A DNA stretch of 64,000 bases from Roseburia sp. 1XD42-69 (GTDB lineage Bacteria > Bacillota > Clostridia > Lachnospirales > Lachnospiraceae). Location of the stretch: positions 49,097 to 113,096 of the forward strand of contig NZ_RAZG01000009.1 of the NCBI RefSeq assembly GCF_003612565.1, in the 5' to 3' direction. This document shows positions 52,601-60,783 of the stretch, piece after piece (the first letter of the stretch is position 1; every line of letters starts with the position of its first letter). A model generated the notes under the pieces. It worked only from the letters and a program-made list of their open reading frames with translations, was not told the DNA's origin and ran no database searches. Made by a program: the position numbers and the translations under genes.

Positions 52601-53602
52601 ATGATATACGTGCCAGATTTAACGGTAAAAAGTGCATTAGAATTTTCAAAAGAAATTCATAATTGTTTTTTGGAAGAAGGAGAAGTGTTTGATTTTTCTA
52701 AGGTACATAATTGCGACCCTTTTCCGATGCTAGTGGTTTCTAGTTCAATTAGACAGAGAAGAAATGAATCAGATGTAAAAAAATGTGTCGCTAAAAACTG
52801 CAATAATAGTTATGCTGAACATATGAGATTTTATACAGCAATTGGAATCAAACATGGAAAAGGGTTTGATGAAAATTACGGTAATCAGAGGTATCTTCCA
52901 ATTACCAAGTTAGACATTAAAGAACTTCGAGAACAGGGTGCGACTAATTTGGAGAGGATACAGGAAGTAATAGTTAGTAAATCAAATTTAATGGCAAATG
53001 TATTGTCACAAGGAAATTCTTCTTATAAGAAATGGTTGAGTTATGCATTAACAGAAATAATGAGAAATATACCTGAACATAGTAATGCTAAAGAAATTTG
53101 GTATTGTGCACAATATTGGCCTTCATTCGACTTGGTTGAACTTGCAATTTTGGATGAAGGAATTGGAATCAGAGAAAGCTTATTAAGTAATATAGCATAT
53201 GAAAGTTTAATAAGTACAGACAAAGAAGCATTGAAGTATGCGTTAAAACCAGGTATTTCAAGAACTTTTGTTCCTGGTAGAAGCAATTCTTCAATGGATG
53301 AATGGGCAAATTCGGGATATGGATTATACATGGTAAGTAGAACATGTGCTGCTTTGGGAGGAAGTTTTATTATATTAAGTGGTGATGCAGCAATGAAAGT
53401 AGATGAAGATGGGATAAAGGAATATCCACAAAATTGTTATTTAAAAGGAACTGCAATTCAGATAAGGGTTCGTTTATCTCAAATGGCAAAATATGAAGAT
53501 GTTGTACAAAAGATATTAAGTGAGGGTGAAAAAGAAGCGAAGGAGGGTAAAAAAACTATAAAATCTGCTTCAAAGTCAACAAAACATATTTTGGGATATT
53601 GA
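52601..53602 (+). CDS. Orphan GHKL-type ATP-binding protein
   Basis: A 333-residue soluble protein. The N-terminal part (about 1-130) resembles the alpha/beta pattern of STAS-like or receiver-like domains but has no clear motif. Residues about 145-300 form a GHKL ATPase: N-box EIMRNIPEHS, G1 LDEGIGIRESLL and G2 GYGLYMVSRTCAALGG. No HisKA dimerisation domain and no TM helices, so it is not a classical sensor kinase. Lys/Ser-rich tail. AT-rich against both flanks and located at the edge of a collapsed conjugative element, so probably acquired. Similar ATPases occur with STAS-like (DUF4325) partners or in defence loci; no partner is seen here. RBS GGGAGAAAACAG. Confidence 0.75.
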   Translation: MIYVPDLTVKSALEFSKEIHNCFLEEGEVFDFSKVHNCDPFPMLVVSSSIRQRRNESDVKKCVAKNCNNSYAEHMRFYTAIGIKHGKGFDENYGNQRYLPITKLDIKELREQGATNLERIQEVIVSKSNLMANVLSQGNSSYKKWLSYALTEIMRNIPEHSNAKEIWYCAQYWPSFDLVELAILDEGIGIRESLLSNIAYESLISTDKEALKYALKPGISRTFVPGRSNSSMDEWANSGYGLYMVSRTCAALGGSFIILSGDAAMKVDEDGIKEYPQNCYLKGTAIQIRVRLSQMAKYEDVVQKILSEGEKEAKEGKKTIKSASKSTKHILGY

Positions 53603-53644
53603 TATAAAGCGTAGAAAATTGAATATGTCTAAGGCACATCACAG

Positions 53645-53688
53645 AGCCGCTTATTCTTATTGATTTTTTAAGAGTAAGCGGCTTTTTT
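53645..53688 (+). terminator. Strong terminator of the GHKL gene
   Basis: AGCCGCTTATTCTTA (53645-53659) pairs with TAAGAGTAAGCGGCT (53669-53683, one G:U), then TTTTT. Confidence 0.93.
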
Positions 53689-53709
53689 GCGTTCTCTGGT
53701 ACTCTTACA

Positions 53710-53732
53710 TAGCCACCTTGACAAAGTGGCTA
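53710..53732. repeat. Inverted repeat before parA
   Basis: TAGCCAC and GTGGCTA flank CTTGACAAA. It sits 28 bp before the ParA start, with a TTGACA on the plus strand inside the loop. It may be the element's operator or part of its promoter. Confidence 0.55.
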
Positions 53733-53759
53733 AATCTATGCGAAAGGAGGACGCATCCT

Positions 53760-54587
53760 ATGTCAAATTGCAAAGTAATCGCTTTAACCAACCAGAAAGG
53801 CGGCGTTGGAAAGACCACCACGGCGGTCAATCTGGGCGTGGCTCTGGCACAGCAGGGTAAGAAAGTCCTGCTCATTGATGCCGACGCACAGGCAAACCTA
53901 ACCATGTCGCTCGGTTACAGCCGACCAGACGACTTGCCCGACACGCTCTCGACTATCATGCAGGACATCATTGATGATAAACCTGTCGATGTTTCCAGAA
54001 GCATCCTGCACCATGACGAGGGCGTTGACCTGCTCCCGTCCAACATTGAACTGTCGGGACTGGAAGTAAGGCTGATTAACGCCATAAGCCGTGAAAGCAT
54101 ACTGAAAACCTGCATCAATGAAGTAAAAAAGAATTACGACACGGTTCTTGTGGATTGTATGCCGAGCTTGGGTATGCTGACAATCAACGCTCTTGCGGCT
54201 GCTGACAGCGTGGTTATCCCGACACAGCCCCATTATCTTTCCGCCAAAGGCTTAGAGCTGTTGCTTCGCTCCGTGTCTAAGGTCAAACGGCAAATCAACC
54301 CGCACCTGCGGATTGACGGCATCCTTATGACGATGGTAATGCCACGCACGAACATCTCTAAGGAAATCACGGCAACGGTAAAAAGTGCTTATGGGCAGAG
54401 GATTAAAGTATTCGACACACAGATACCCCACTCCATCCGAGCCGTGGAAGCTACCGCAGAGGGAAAGAGCATTTTTGCCTACGACAAAGGCGGCAAGGTA
54501 GCCGCTGCTTACGAGCAGTTCGGAAAGGAGGTGGCAGAGCTTGGCGAAAAGCAGAGGAAGCAAAATCGAGCTGACCGCATACGATGA
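53760..54587 (+). CDS. ParA-family partition ATPase of a conjugative element
   Basis: Start ATG 53760 (MSNCKVIALTNQKGG), behind GAAAGGAGG; the upstream ATG 53718 lies within the inverted repeat. A 275-residue ParA/Soj ATPase with deviant Walker A KGGVGKTTT, Walker A' VLVDCMPSLG and Walker B region intact. GC-rich with codon use unlike the flanking AT-rich GHKL gene. It overlaps the ParB gene by 47 bp. Such parA-parB pairs begin the conserved block of Tn1549-like and related gut conjugative elements. Confidence 0.92.
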   Translation: MSNCKVIALTNQKGGVGKTTTAVNLGVALAQQGKKVLLIDADAQANLTMSLGYSRPDDLPDTLSTIMQDIIDDKPVDVSRSILHHDEGVDLLPSNIELSGLEVRLINAISRESILKTCINEVKKNYDTVLVDCMPSLGMLTINALAAADSVVIPTQPHYLSAKGLELLLRSVSKVKRQINPHLRIDGILMTMVMPRTNISKEITATVKSAYGQRIKVFDTQIPHSIRAVEATAEGKSIFAYDKGGKVAAAYEQFGKEVAELGEKQRKQNRADRIR

Positions 54588-55485
54588 CCTCTTTGAAACG
54601 GACGAGAGCCGTGCGGAAGCGAAGCTAAGCAAAATAAGGGAAATCCCGATTGCGGAGATTGACGAGTTCCCAGACCACCCGTTCAAGGTCTTAATGGACG
54701 AGGACATGGAGCAGCTTGTGGACAGCGTAAGGCGGAGCGGCGTAATGACCCCTGCCACAGTCCGCCAGAAAGAGGACGGGCGGTATGAGCTTATCAGCGG
54801 TCACAGGAGGAAAAAAGCTTGCGAGCTTGCAGGGCTTGAAACGCTCAAATGCGAGGTTAAGGAGCTGACCCGTGACGAAGCTATCATTGTCATGGTTGAG
54901 AGCAATCTCCAAAGGACTACTATCTTGCCGAGTGAGAAAGCCTTTGCGTATAAGATGCGGCTTGAAGCGATGAAACGGCAGGGACAGCGAAGTGATTTAA
55001 CTTCGTCGCCAGTGGCGACTAAGTTACAGAGTGGACGTTCTGATAAAGAATTAGGCGAACTCGTTGGAGAAAGCAAAGACCAGATACGCCGCTTTATCCG
55101 TCTGACCGAGCTTGTACCCGAAATCCTGCAAATGGTTGATGAACGCCAGATTGCCTTCCGCCCTGCGGTGGAAATCTCCTATCTGTCCGAGGAACAGCAG
55201 TACACCCTGCTTGAAGCGATGGGCTACAACGATGCCACGCCCTCTCTTGCACAGGCTATCAAGATGAAAAAGTTCATGCAGGAGGGAAAGCTCACGGATG
55301 GGGTTATCCAGAGCATCATGCAGGAGGAAAAGCCAAACCAGAAAGAGAAGCCCGCCTTTAAGGACGAGCGGATAACCAAGCTCATACCGAAATCCATCCC
55401 CAGAGGGCAGGAAACGGATTTTGTCGTAAAGGCGTTGGAGTTCTACAACCGCCATCTGCAAAGGCAGCGGGGGCAGGAAAGATAA
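54541..55485 (+). CDS. ParB/RepB-family partition protein of a conjugative element
   Basis: Initiates at TTG 54541 (TTGGCGAAAAGC), behind GGAAAGGAGG, within the parA tail. A 314-residue protein. The ParB N-terminal nuclease-like domain contains the sulfiredoxin-like EIPIAEIDEFPDHPF and the ISGHRRKKACE motif near residues 83-93. A helix-turn-helix central domain follows (KELGELVGESKDQIRRFIRL), then a short C-terminal domain. Partner of the preceding ParA. Complete. Confidence 0.9.
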   Translation: MAKSRGSKIELTAYDDLFETDESRAEAKLSKIREIPIAEIDEFPDHPFKVLMDEDMEQLVDSVRRSGVMTPATVRQKEDGRYELISGHRRKKACELAGLETLKCEVKELTRDEAIIVMVESNLQRTTILPSEKAFAYKMRLEAMKRQGQRSDLTSSPVATKLQSGRSDKELGELVGESKDQIRRFIRLTELVPEILQMVDERQIAFRPAVEISYLSEEQQYTLLEAMGYNDATPSLAQAIKMKKFMQEGKLTDGVIQSIMQEEKPNQKEKPAFKDERITKLIPKSIPRGQETDFVVKALEFYNRHLQRQRGQER

Positions 55486-55676
55486 CCGCACACTTGGGGA
55501 GAAGTCCGCCCTTTGGGGGATAGCAAATTTTTTTTGAGCGTCCCCCTCTCCACACCTCTCCCCCTAGATACTGCCAGTAACTATCCGAGAAAAGAACAAT
55601 TAAAGCTGTCCACATGGGCGGCTTTTTTTCTGCCAGAAAGTCAACTATCAACATGAGAACGAACAGGAGGTAATGA

Positions 55677-56186
55677 ATGAAGATTCGTAAATTATTTCAA
55701 AGGGCTGCGGCGTTTGCATTGGCTGCGGTCACGGCACTGTCCGCCGTCCCTGCCACGACAGCGTTTGCTGCGGGCGACATCGGCACGATTAGTTTTACCC
55801 ACACCTACGACGGCGCAGGGAACGCAATCAGATACAATTCCAGTGCGAACATCGGCGGTCATACCGCAGGCGGCACGGGCGAATACAAGTACCGCATGTA
55901 TGTGGACGGGGAAACGGCGTTCTGCATACAGCCAGGCGTACCCTTAAAAACAGGGAACACGCTGGCAAAGGCATCTTCCAACACATGGAACGCCCTCTCC
56001 GCAGAACAGAAAAAGGCGGTAGGGCTTGCCCTGCTCTACGGCTATCAGGGCAACAGCGGAAACTTATCTGGGAGCGACGACGAGAAATGGCTTGCCACCC
56101 AGACCCTTGTGTGGGAGTTCGTCACGGGATGCCGTAGCTCTGCAAGCCCGTACAGCCAGACAAGCACGACCGTTTACAGCCTGCAC
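55677..56186 (+). pseudogene. N-terminal part of a thioester-domain surface protein
   Basis: From ATG 55677 (RBS CAGGAGGTAATGA) a signal peptide of about 32 residues leads to a thioester (TQXA) domain: cysteine C83 in AFCIQPG and Q142 in the TQTLVWE motif, which form the reactive internal thioester of Gram-positive adhesins and pili. Sequence fails after about residue 165. The downstream Cna-B repeats and LPXTG anchor of a full-size protein are missing. From 56189 another gene's sequence appears in a different frame. The open frame continues to 56264 with meaningless residues. Confidence 0.85.
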
Positions 56187-56188
56187 TT

Positions 56189-56460
56189 ATCTGCTACGAT
56201 ATTCTGGATTTGGGCAAGCAGTTACAGCCTATCGGTATGCTTGTTGTCCTCGACAGCATCTTAAACCGCATCACCCAGAACAGGGCGAAAGGCAGGAACA
56301 CCTTTATTTTCATTGACGAGATTTATCTGCTCTTTCAGCATGAATACTCGGCGAACTTCCTCTTTACCCTCTGGAAGCGTGTGCGTAAGTACGGGGCGTA
56401 CTGCACTGGAATCACACAGAATGTGGACGACCTCTTGCAGAGCCATACGGCGAGGACGAC
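56189..56460 (+). pseudogene. Internal fragment of a VirB4/TraE conjugation ATPase
   Basis: The frame encodes ICYDILDLGKQLQPIGMLVV, NTFIFIDEIYLLFQHEYSAN (Walker B DE) and YGAYCTGITQNVDDLLQSHT. These are the C-terminal ATPase motifs of VirB4-type proteins in Tn916/Tn1549-like elements. Walker A and the last about 100 residues are lost. The fragment is fused upstream to the thioester protein and downstream to a peptidase fragment. Confidence 0.85.
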
Positions 56461-56634
56461 CTCATTTTCTTTGATTGGGGGAGCGACGGCTCAATCGACC
56501 ATGTGGGAATCGTGGAAAAATGCGAGAATGGGACGGTCTACACCGTGGAGGGCAACTCTGGGGATGCCTGCAAACAGCGGAGCTATCCAGTCGGGAGCGG
56601 TTCAATATACGGCTACGGATGTCCAAACTATTAG
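56452..56634 (+). pseudogene. C-terminal CHAP/NlpC-like peptidase fragment
   Basis: Starting in the GAGGACGAC shared with the VirB4 fragment, this frame encodes EDDLIFFDWGSDGSIDHVGI and VEKCENGTVYTVEGNSGD to a TAG at 56632-56634. It is the histidine half (DHVGIV) of the CHAP-type wall hydrolase found in conjugative elements next to virB4. The cysteine half and the lysozyme domain are missing. Confidence 0.8.
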
Positions 56635-56654
56635 TTGAACAAGGTAAAAGGAAA

Positions 56655-56684
56655 CCAGAGGTCAATCCTCTGGCTGCTTTTTTG
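56655..56684. terminator. Terminator at the end of the collapsed element
   Basis: CCAGAGG and CCTCTGG around TCAAT, then CTGCTTTTTTG. It overlaps the last codons of the XRE gene on the other strand. Confidence 0.85.
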
Positions 56685-57018
56685 CCTTACATATCCCCTG
56701 CGCCGTCCCTGCTATAATAGTCAATTCCGCATCATCAAAAGTATCAAGAAGCACATCTAAACGCCGACGTAAAGTTGTTTTCTTTATCGGACTGTCTGGG
56801 TGTATGTACTGGTCTACGGATATGTGGAACATTGTCACAAGCTGAATAAACAGCCGAAAACTCGGATACTGCCCCTCTTTTTCAATAGACTGCAAATGTC
56901 TTGCCGAAATTCCAAGCTCCTCGGCTAATTCCTCTCTTGTAATCCGCTGTTTTTCACGTGCATCTTGGATTGCCTGCCCTAATTCCAGAAAATCAAAATT
57001 TTCCAAATCATTACCCAT
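56662..57018 (-). CDS. XRE-family regulator (element type)
   Basis: Start placed at ATG 57018 (MGNDLENFDFLELGQ); the frame is open to 57105 and an ATG at 57033 is also possible. A 118-residue regulator. The HTH spans about residues 14-68 (IQDAREKQRITREELAEELG; ISARHLQSIEKEGQYPSFRL). A helical C-terminal region containing LDVLLDTFDDAELTIIAGTA follows. Regulators of this build occur on Tn916/Tn1549-like elements and control cargo or transfer genes. It is divergent from the two-component system, so it may repress it. Confidence 0.82.
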   Translation of the reverse strand: MGNDLENFDFLELGQAIQDAREKQRITREELAEELGISARHLQSIEKEGQYPSFRLFIQLVTMFHISVDQYIHPDSPIKKTTLRRRLDVLLDTFDDAELTIIAGTAQGICKAKKQPED

Positions 57019-57210
57019 TTTTTCACCGCCCATACTAAAAAATTTTATAATATCTATTTTACAGAGATGGAAGTTCTTATAAAACGATGTGAAATCTCTG
57101 CTCATAAGAGGTTCTATCTCTTGTCTTGAGAGATAAAAGTGGGTATTCGCACAGTTGAATCACAAAAAACAGATAATTATAATGGGAGTATTAAGTGGTT
57201 CAGTATAAAA

Positions 57211-57243
57211 ATTCATACGCCATTCACACAGAAATGCTAAAAT
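57211..57243 (+). promoter_or_regulatory. ATTCACAC direct-repeat promoter of the two-component operon
   Basis: ATTCATAC (57211-57218) and ATTCACAC (57222-57229) are spaced 11 bp apart; TAAAAT (57238-57243) follows after 8 bp. The same repeat and the same 8-bp gap precede the exporter at 59451-59505. Confidence 0.75.
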
Positions 57244-57262
57244 AAACTTGGAGGTGGTCTTT

Positions 57263-57928
57263 ATGGCAAAGATATTGATTGTAGAGGATAACATAGATAC
57301 AAACGAAGCTCTTTCTGAATACTTGCAGGAAGCAGGTCACGAAATCATATCCGCATATGACGGAACAGATGCTTTAGAGCTTTTTTCGCAGAATACAGTG
57401 GACTTAATTGTTCTTGATATTATGCTCCCTACCATGTCGGGGCTTGCAGTATTAAACACTGTACGAAAGACAAGCCAGATACCAGTTATCATGCTTACGG
57501 CTTTGGAAGATGAATATACACAGGTATCAAGTTTTGACTGTCTGGCAGATGATTATATGACAAAGCCGTTTTCTATGGTAGTGCTTGGAAAACGCATCAC
57601 GGCATTGCTCCGTCGGGCAGGTGGCAAAGAAGAAACAAAAATTTGGAAATATGGTGATTTGACAGTTGATTTTTCTGGGTACTCTGCCTGCAACCCAAAG
57701 GGGAAAATAGATGTAACGCCAAAAGAGATTGACTTGCTGAAGCTCCTACTCGACCATAAAGGTCTGGTGCTGTCACGGTCGCAGATATTAAATGCAGTGT
57801 GGGGAGATGACTCTTATGTGATAGACCGTATTGTAGACAGTTATATTAGGAACCTGCGTAAAAAACTGGAACTTGACTGTATCGTTACCGTAAAGGGGAT
57901 TGGCTATAAGTTAGAGGTGGATGTATGA
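57263..57928 (+). CDS. OmpR-family response regulator
   Basis: Start ATG 57263 (MAKILIVEDNIDTNEALSEY), behind TTGGAGGTGG; the frame opens at 57248. 221 residues: receiver with D52 in VLDIMLPTMSG and K in DDYMTKPF; winged helix with VTPKEIDLLKLLLDHKGLVL and DSYIRNLRKKLELDCIVTVK. Overlaps the kinase gene by 4 bp. The direct repeats before its own gene and before the exporter are the likely binding sites. Confidence 0.93.
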   Translation: MAKILIVEDNIDTNEALSEYLQEAGHEIISAYDGTDALELFSQNTVDLIVLDIMLPTMSGLAVLNTVRKTSQIPVIMLTALEDEYTQVSSFDCLADDYMTKPFSMVVLGKRITALLRRAGGKEETKIWKYGDLTVDFSGYSACNPKGKIDVTPKEIDLLKLLLDHKGLVLSRSQILNAVWGDDSYVIDRIVDSYIRNLRKKLELDCIVTVKGIGYKLEVDV

Positions 57929-59406
57929 AGAAACTGAAATTATTTCCAAAGACTTTTTTATACACATTTAGCCTGATGATAGTTATTGTGGCAGTTTCCC
58001 ATTTGCTGGTCTATATTCTGCTTCCTACTGTTTACAATTACCGACAGCGTAATGCGTTGGAAGCCGATATTGAGAAATTATGCGAGGAAATTGCAGATAC
58101 GGAAGATACGGGCAGGCTTGCTTTAGTGACTGACTTTGCGGGGAAATGGTATGCGGATATTCTGGTAAAATATGACGGATACACATATGAAATGAAACTG
58201 TTGAACGTGGGGGATGACGGATATTTGAAGTGTTCAGAGGACACCGAAAATCCAAGCGGAGATAAAGAAGATGTAAGCATCATTGCGGAAGAATCGGACG
58301 GCAAGATAAAAATATCTTTATCTCGAAATCCCAAAGGAGATAAAAATTTTTTATATGCAGAACAGATATTTCCGAACCAGAAAGGGTATGTGAGGGCGGT
58401 CATATCAAGGCAGCAGATTGAGGATGCAGTCAGTACCATCATAGTTATCCTGCCTGTTACAGCATTTGCCTGTACGCTTATCTCACTATTGTCTGCATTG
58501 CTGTATTCCCATATGCTCACGAAGCCTATCAAGCAGATTACTAATGTAACAAAACAAATGCAGGGATTAACGCATGGGATTTCCTGCGAAGTCCATACAC
58601 ACGATGAAATTGAAACATTGGCAGACAATGTAAACGCACTTTATAATAATCTGCTAAAAACAATCCATAACTTAGAGCAGGAAATTTATAAGGTAGAAGA
58701 AATGGAAGTGCAGAAAACAAATTTAATGCGCTCTGCATCCCATGAGTTAAAAACGCCTGTTACGGCTATCAATGCCATGTTGGAAAATATGATTTTAAAC
58801 GTAGGGAAATACAAAGACCACACGATTTATCTGCCAAAATGTAAAATGCTCACAGAACAACTTGCAGTGATGATTAAAGAAATTTTAGACGCTTCAAAAT
58901 CTACGGCGGATGATACGAAAAATGATACGGAAATTGATATATCAGAGCTGATAGAGCAGATGTCAGAACCGTATCAGATGATTGCAAAATCAAAGGGTAT
59001 TCGCATAGAAATGGATGTTTCAGAAAACTTCTCTGTCCATTACCCTATATCAATGATAAGGAAAGTAATTTCCAATTTACTGTCTAATGCGGTTTCTTAT
59101 ACGCCCAAAGGAGGTACTATAAAAATTTATATAGAAGAACAAAAATTGGTTCTGGAAAATGAATGTGTCCCAATCCCGCAGGAATACCAAAAACATATAT
59201 TTGAACCATTTTACCGATTTGAATATGGAGTTAAGGAAGCCCCCTGCGGGGATACCATGATGCCATTCGGCGGAAACAGGGAAACAAGGGGGAATGGTTT
59301 AGGGTTATACATTGTAGACACGGTATTGAAAACGCTGCAAATCCCCTATATGTTTACCGCCTTAGAGGATAATAGTGGGATGCGTTTCACGATTGAATTT
59401 GAATAG
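57925..59406 (+). CDS. Sensor histidine kinase
   Basis: A 493-residue kinase. TM1 (about 11-33), an extracytoplasmic sensor of about 135 residues, TM2 (about 171-195), HAMP (about 196-250), HisKA with H273 in ASHELKTPVTAIN, and a catalytic domain with N-box SNLLSNAVSYTPKG and G2 RGNGLGLYIVD. Ends 131 bp before the exporter genes and is separated from them by a terminator. The large sensor loop indicates direct sensing of an outside signal, probably the antimicrobial compound that the adjacent exporter handles. Confidence 0.93.
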   Translation: MKKLKLFPKTFLYTFSLMIVIVAVSHLLVYILLPTVYNYRQRNALEADIEKLCEEIADTEDTGRLALVTDFAGKWYADILVKYDGYTYEMKLLNVGDDGYLKCSEDTENPSGDKEDVSIIAEESDGKIKISLSRNPKGDKNFLYAEQIFPNQKGYVRAVISRQQIEDAVSTIIVILPVTAFACTLISLLSALLYSHMLTKPIKQITNVTKQMQGLTHGISCEVHTHDEIETLADNVNALYNNLLKTIHNLEQEIYKVEEMEVQKTNLMRSASHELKTPVTAINAMLENMILNVGKYKDHTIYLPKCKMLTEQLAVMIKEILDASKSTADDTKNDTEIDISELIEQMSEPYQMIAKSKGIRIEMDVSENFSVHYPISMIRKVISNLLSNAVSYTPKGGTIKIYIEEQKLVLENECVPIPQEYQKHIFEPFYRFEYGVKEAPCGDTMMPFGGNRETRGNGLGLYIVDTVLKTLQIPYMFTALEDNSGMRFTIEFE

Positions 59407-59409
59407 GAT

Positions 59410-59447
59410 AAAAAAGCTGTCTATATCGAAAACAGGCAGTTTTTTTG
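59410..59447 (+). terminator. Terminator between kinase and exporter genes
   Basis: AAAAAGCTGTCT pairs with AGGCAGTTTTTT (two G:U) around a 10-nt loop, with T continuing. The exporter therefore depends on its own promoter. Confidence 0.7.
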
Positions 59448-59450
59448 TGA

Positions 59451-59505
59451 TTTCACACGCCATTCACATTAGACTGATACCCCACTCACACCAGAGGTAT
59501 AAAAT
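59451..59505 (+). promoter_or_regulatory. Four-unit ATTCACAC-type direct-repeat promoter of the exporter
   Basis: Half-sites TTTCACAC (59451), ATTCACAT (59462), ACTGATAC (59473) and ACTCACAC (59484) follow each other at exactly 11-bp steps. TAAAAT (59500-59505) comes 8 bp after the last. This is double the site found before the regulator gene. Confidence 0.75.
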
Positions 59506-59537
59506 TTAAGCGAAACAAACGAAAGGAGGAAAATTTT

Positions 59538-60767
59538 TTGAGCAGCTTGAAACGGGCATTTCTTTATGATGTACGGAAGAAAGGAAAAAGTCTGACGCTT
59601 TTTTTGCTATTGCTTTTGCTGACCGTTTCCGTTATGGTCGGCATTTCCATCCGAAGCGGAACAGAAAAAGCAGCCAGAGCTTTACGGGAAACGATAGGGG
59701 CGTCCTTTACGATGAGTGGCAGTATCAATCATCTGGAATTTGACGGGAGCGAAACGGGATATACCGCTGATAAAATCCCTATCCTGTATGAAACAGTGAA
59801 ACAGATTTTAGGTGTTGGCGGGATAAAGGCGTACAATGCCGAACAAAATCTTTCCATTTCTGCGGAGGGATTGGAGTTTCTCTCTGGAATGGAAAGCGGT
59901 TATCTTTCTGCTAATACGGAAACCGCTTATCAGGCAGATTTTGTAAGCGGAATACTGGAACTGACGGAGGGAAGGCATATTACGGCAGAGGATACGGATG
60001 CAGCTGTTATCAGTGCTAAACTGGCAGAAGAAAATAATTTAGGGATTGGCAGTGAGCTGATATTGAAATCTGCTTCTGATGGCAGCGGGGAACAGGCAAA
60101 AGTTTTCGTCGCAGGAATCTATGCCAGTGACAGCAAAATGGAGTATGACGATGACACCATTTTTACGACGCATGATATTTTCTGGAAGCTGTCTAACCAA
60201 AAAACATCTGCATATTCTGGAAACGTGGCTTTTTTTGTGACCGACCCAGAGGAATTGACGCACATTGTCAAGCAGGTAAAACAGATTGCATCTATTCCGT
60301 GGGAGGACTGTTTTATCCGAATCAATGAATCGGAATACCAGTCAGTTGCATACCAAATCCAAACATTGGAGCAGCTTACGGGAATCATGCTTTTAGCGGT
60401 TATGCTTATCGGTATCATTGTAATTTTCCTTGTGATTACCATGCGGATAAGGAACAGAATACATGAAACAGGGATATTGCTTTCCATAGGCACATCTGTT
60501 TCACAGATTACAATGCAGTTCATCTATGAAATCTTAATGGTGGCTGTATTAGCGTTTCTGGTATCTTTTCCACTTGGCAGTTTTGTCACAGGGCAGGCAG
60601 AGAATGCTTTAAAAGGTATGGAAACAGTCATTCATATGCCGCTTTCTCTGCAAAACATATTGCTGCAATTTCTGATAGAAACATTCGTTATCGTATTCAC
60701 GGTAATTCTGGCATCCCTGCCAGTTGCCCGTATGAAGCCAAAAGATATTTTATCAAAAATGAGCTGA
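59538..60767 (+). CDS. FtsX-like ABC permease, subunit 1
   Basis: Initiates at TTG 59538 behind GAAAGGAGGAAAATTTT. A 409-residue MacB-type permease. TM1 (about 17-38), an extracytoplasmic domain of about 240 residues, then three TM helices (about 285-400) with RNRIHETGILLSIGTSVSQI and the terminal VARMKPKDILSKMS. One of two similar permeases encoded in tandem that would form a heterodimer with the 62189 ATPase. Confidence 0.88.
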   Translation: MSSLKRAFLYDVRKKGKSLTLFLLLLLLTVSVMVGISIRSGTEKAARALRETIGASFTMSGSINHLEFDGSETGYTADKIPILYETVKQILGVGGIKAYNAEQNLSISAEGLEFLSGMESGYLSANTETAYQADFVSGILELTEGRHITAEDTDAAVISAKLAEENNLGIGSELILKSASDGSGEQAKVFVAGIYASDSKMEYDDDTIFTTHDIFWKLSNQKTSAYSGNVAFFVTDPEELTHIVKQVKQIASIPWEDCFIRINESEYQSVAYQIQTLEQLTGIMLLAVMLIGIIVIFLVITMRIRNRIHETGILLSIGTSVSQITMQFIYEILMVAVLAFLVSFPLGSFVTGQAENALKGMETVIHMPLSLQNILLQFLIETFVIVFTVILASLPVARMKPKDILSKMS

Positions 60768-60783
60768 CAGGAGGATAAAAATT

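Noticed and set aside
56210..56638. 142-codon frame as one intact gene
   Set aside because: It reads VirB4 sequence up to about 56460 and then the wrong frame of a CHAP peptidase; it is a junction artefact of deletion.
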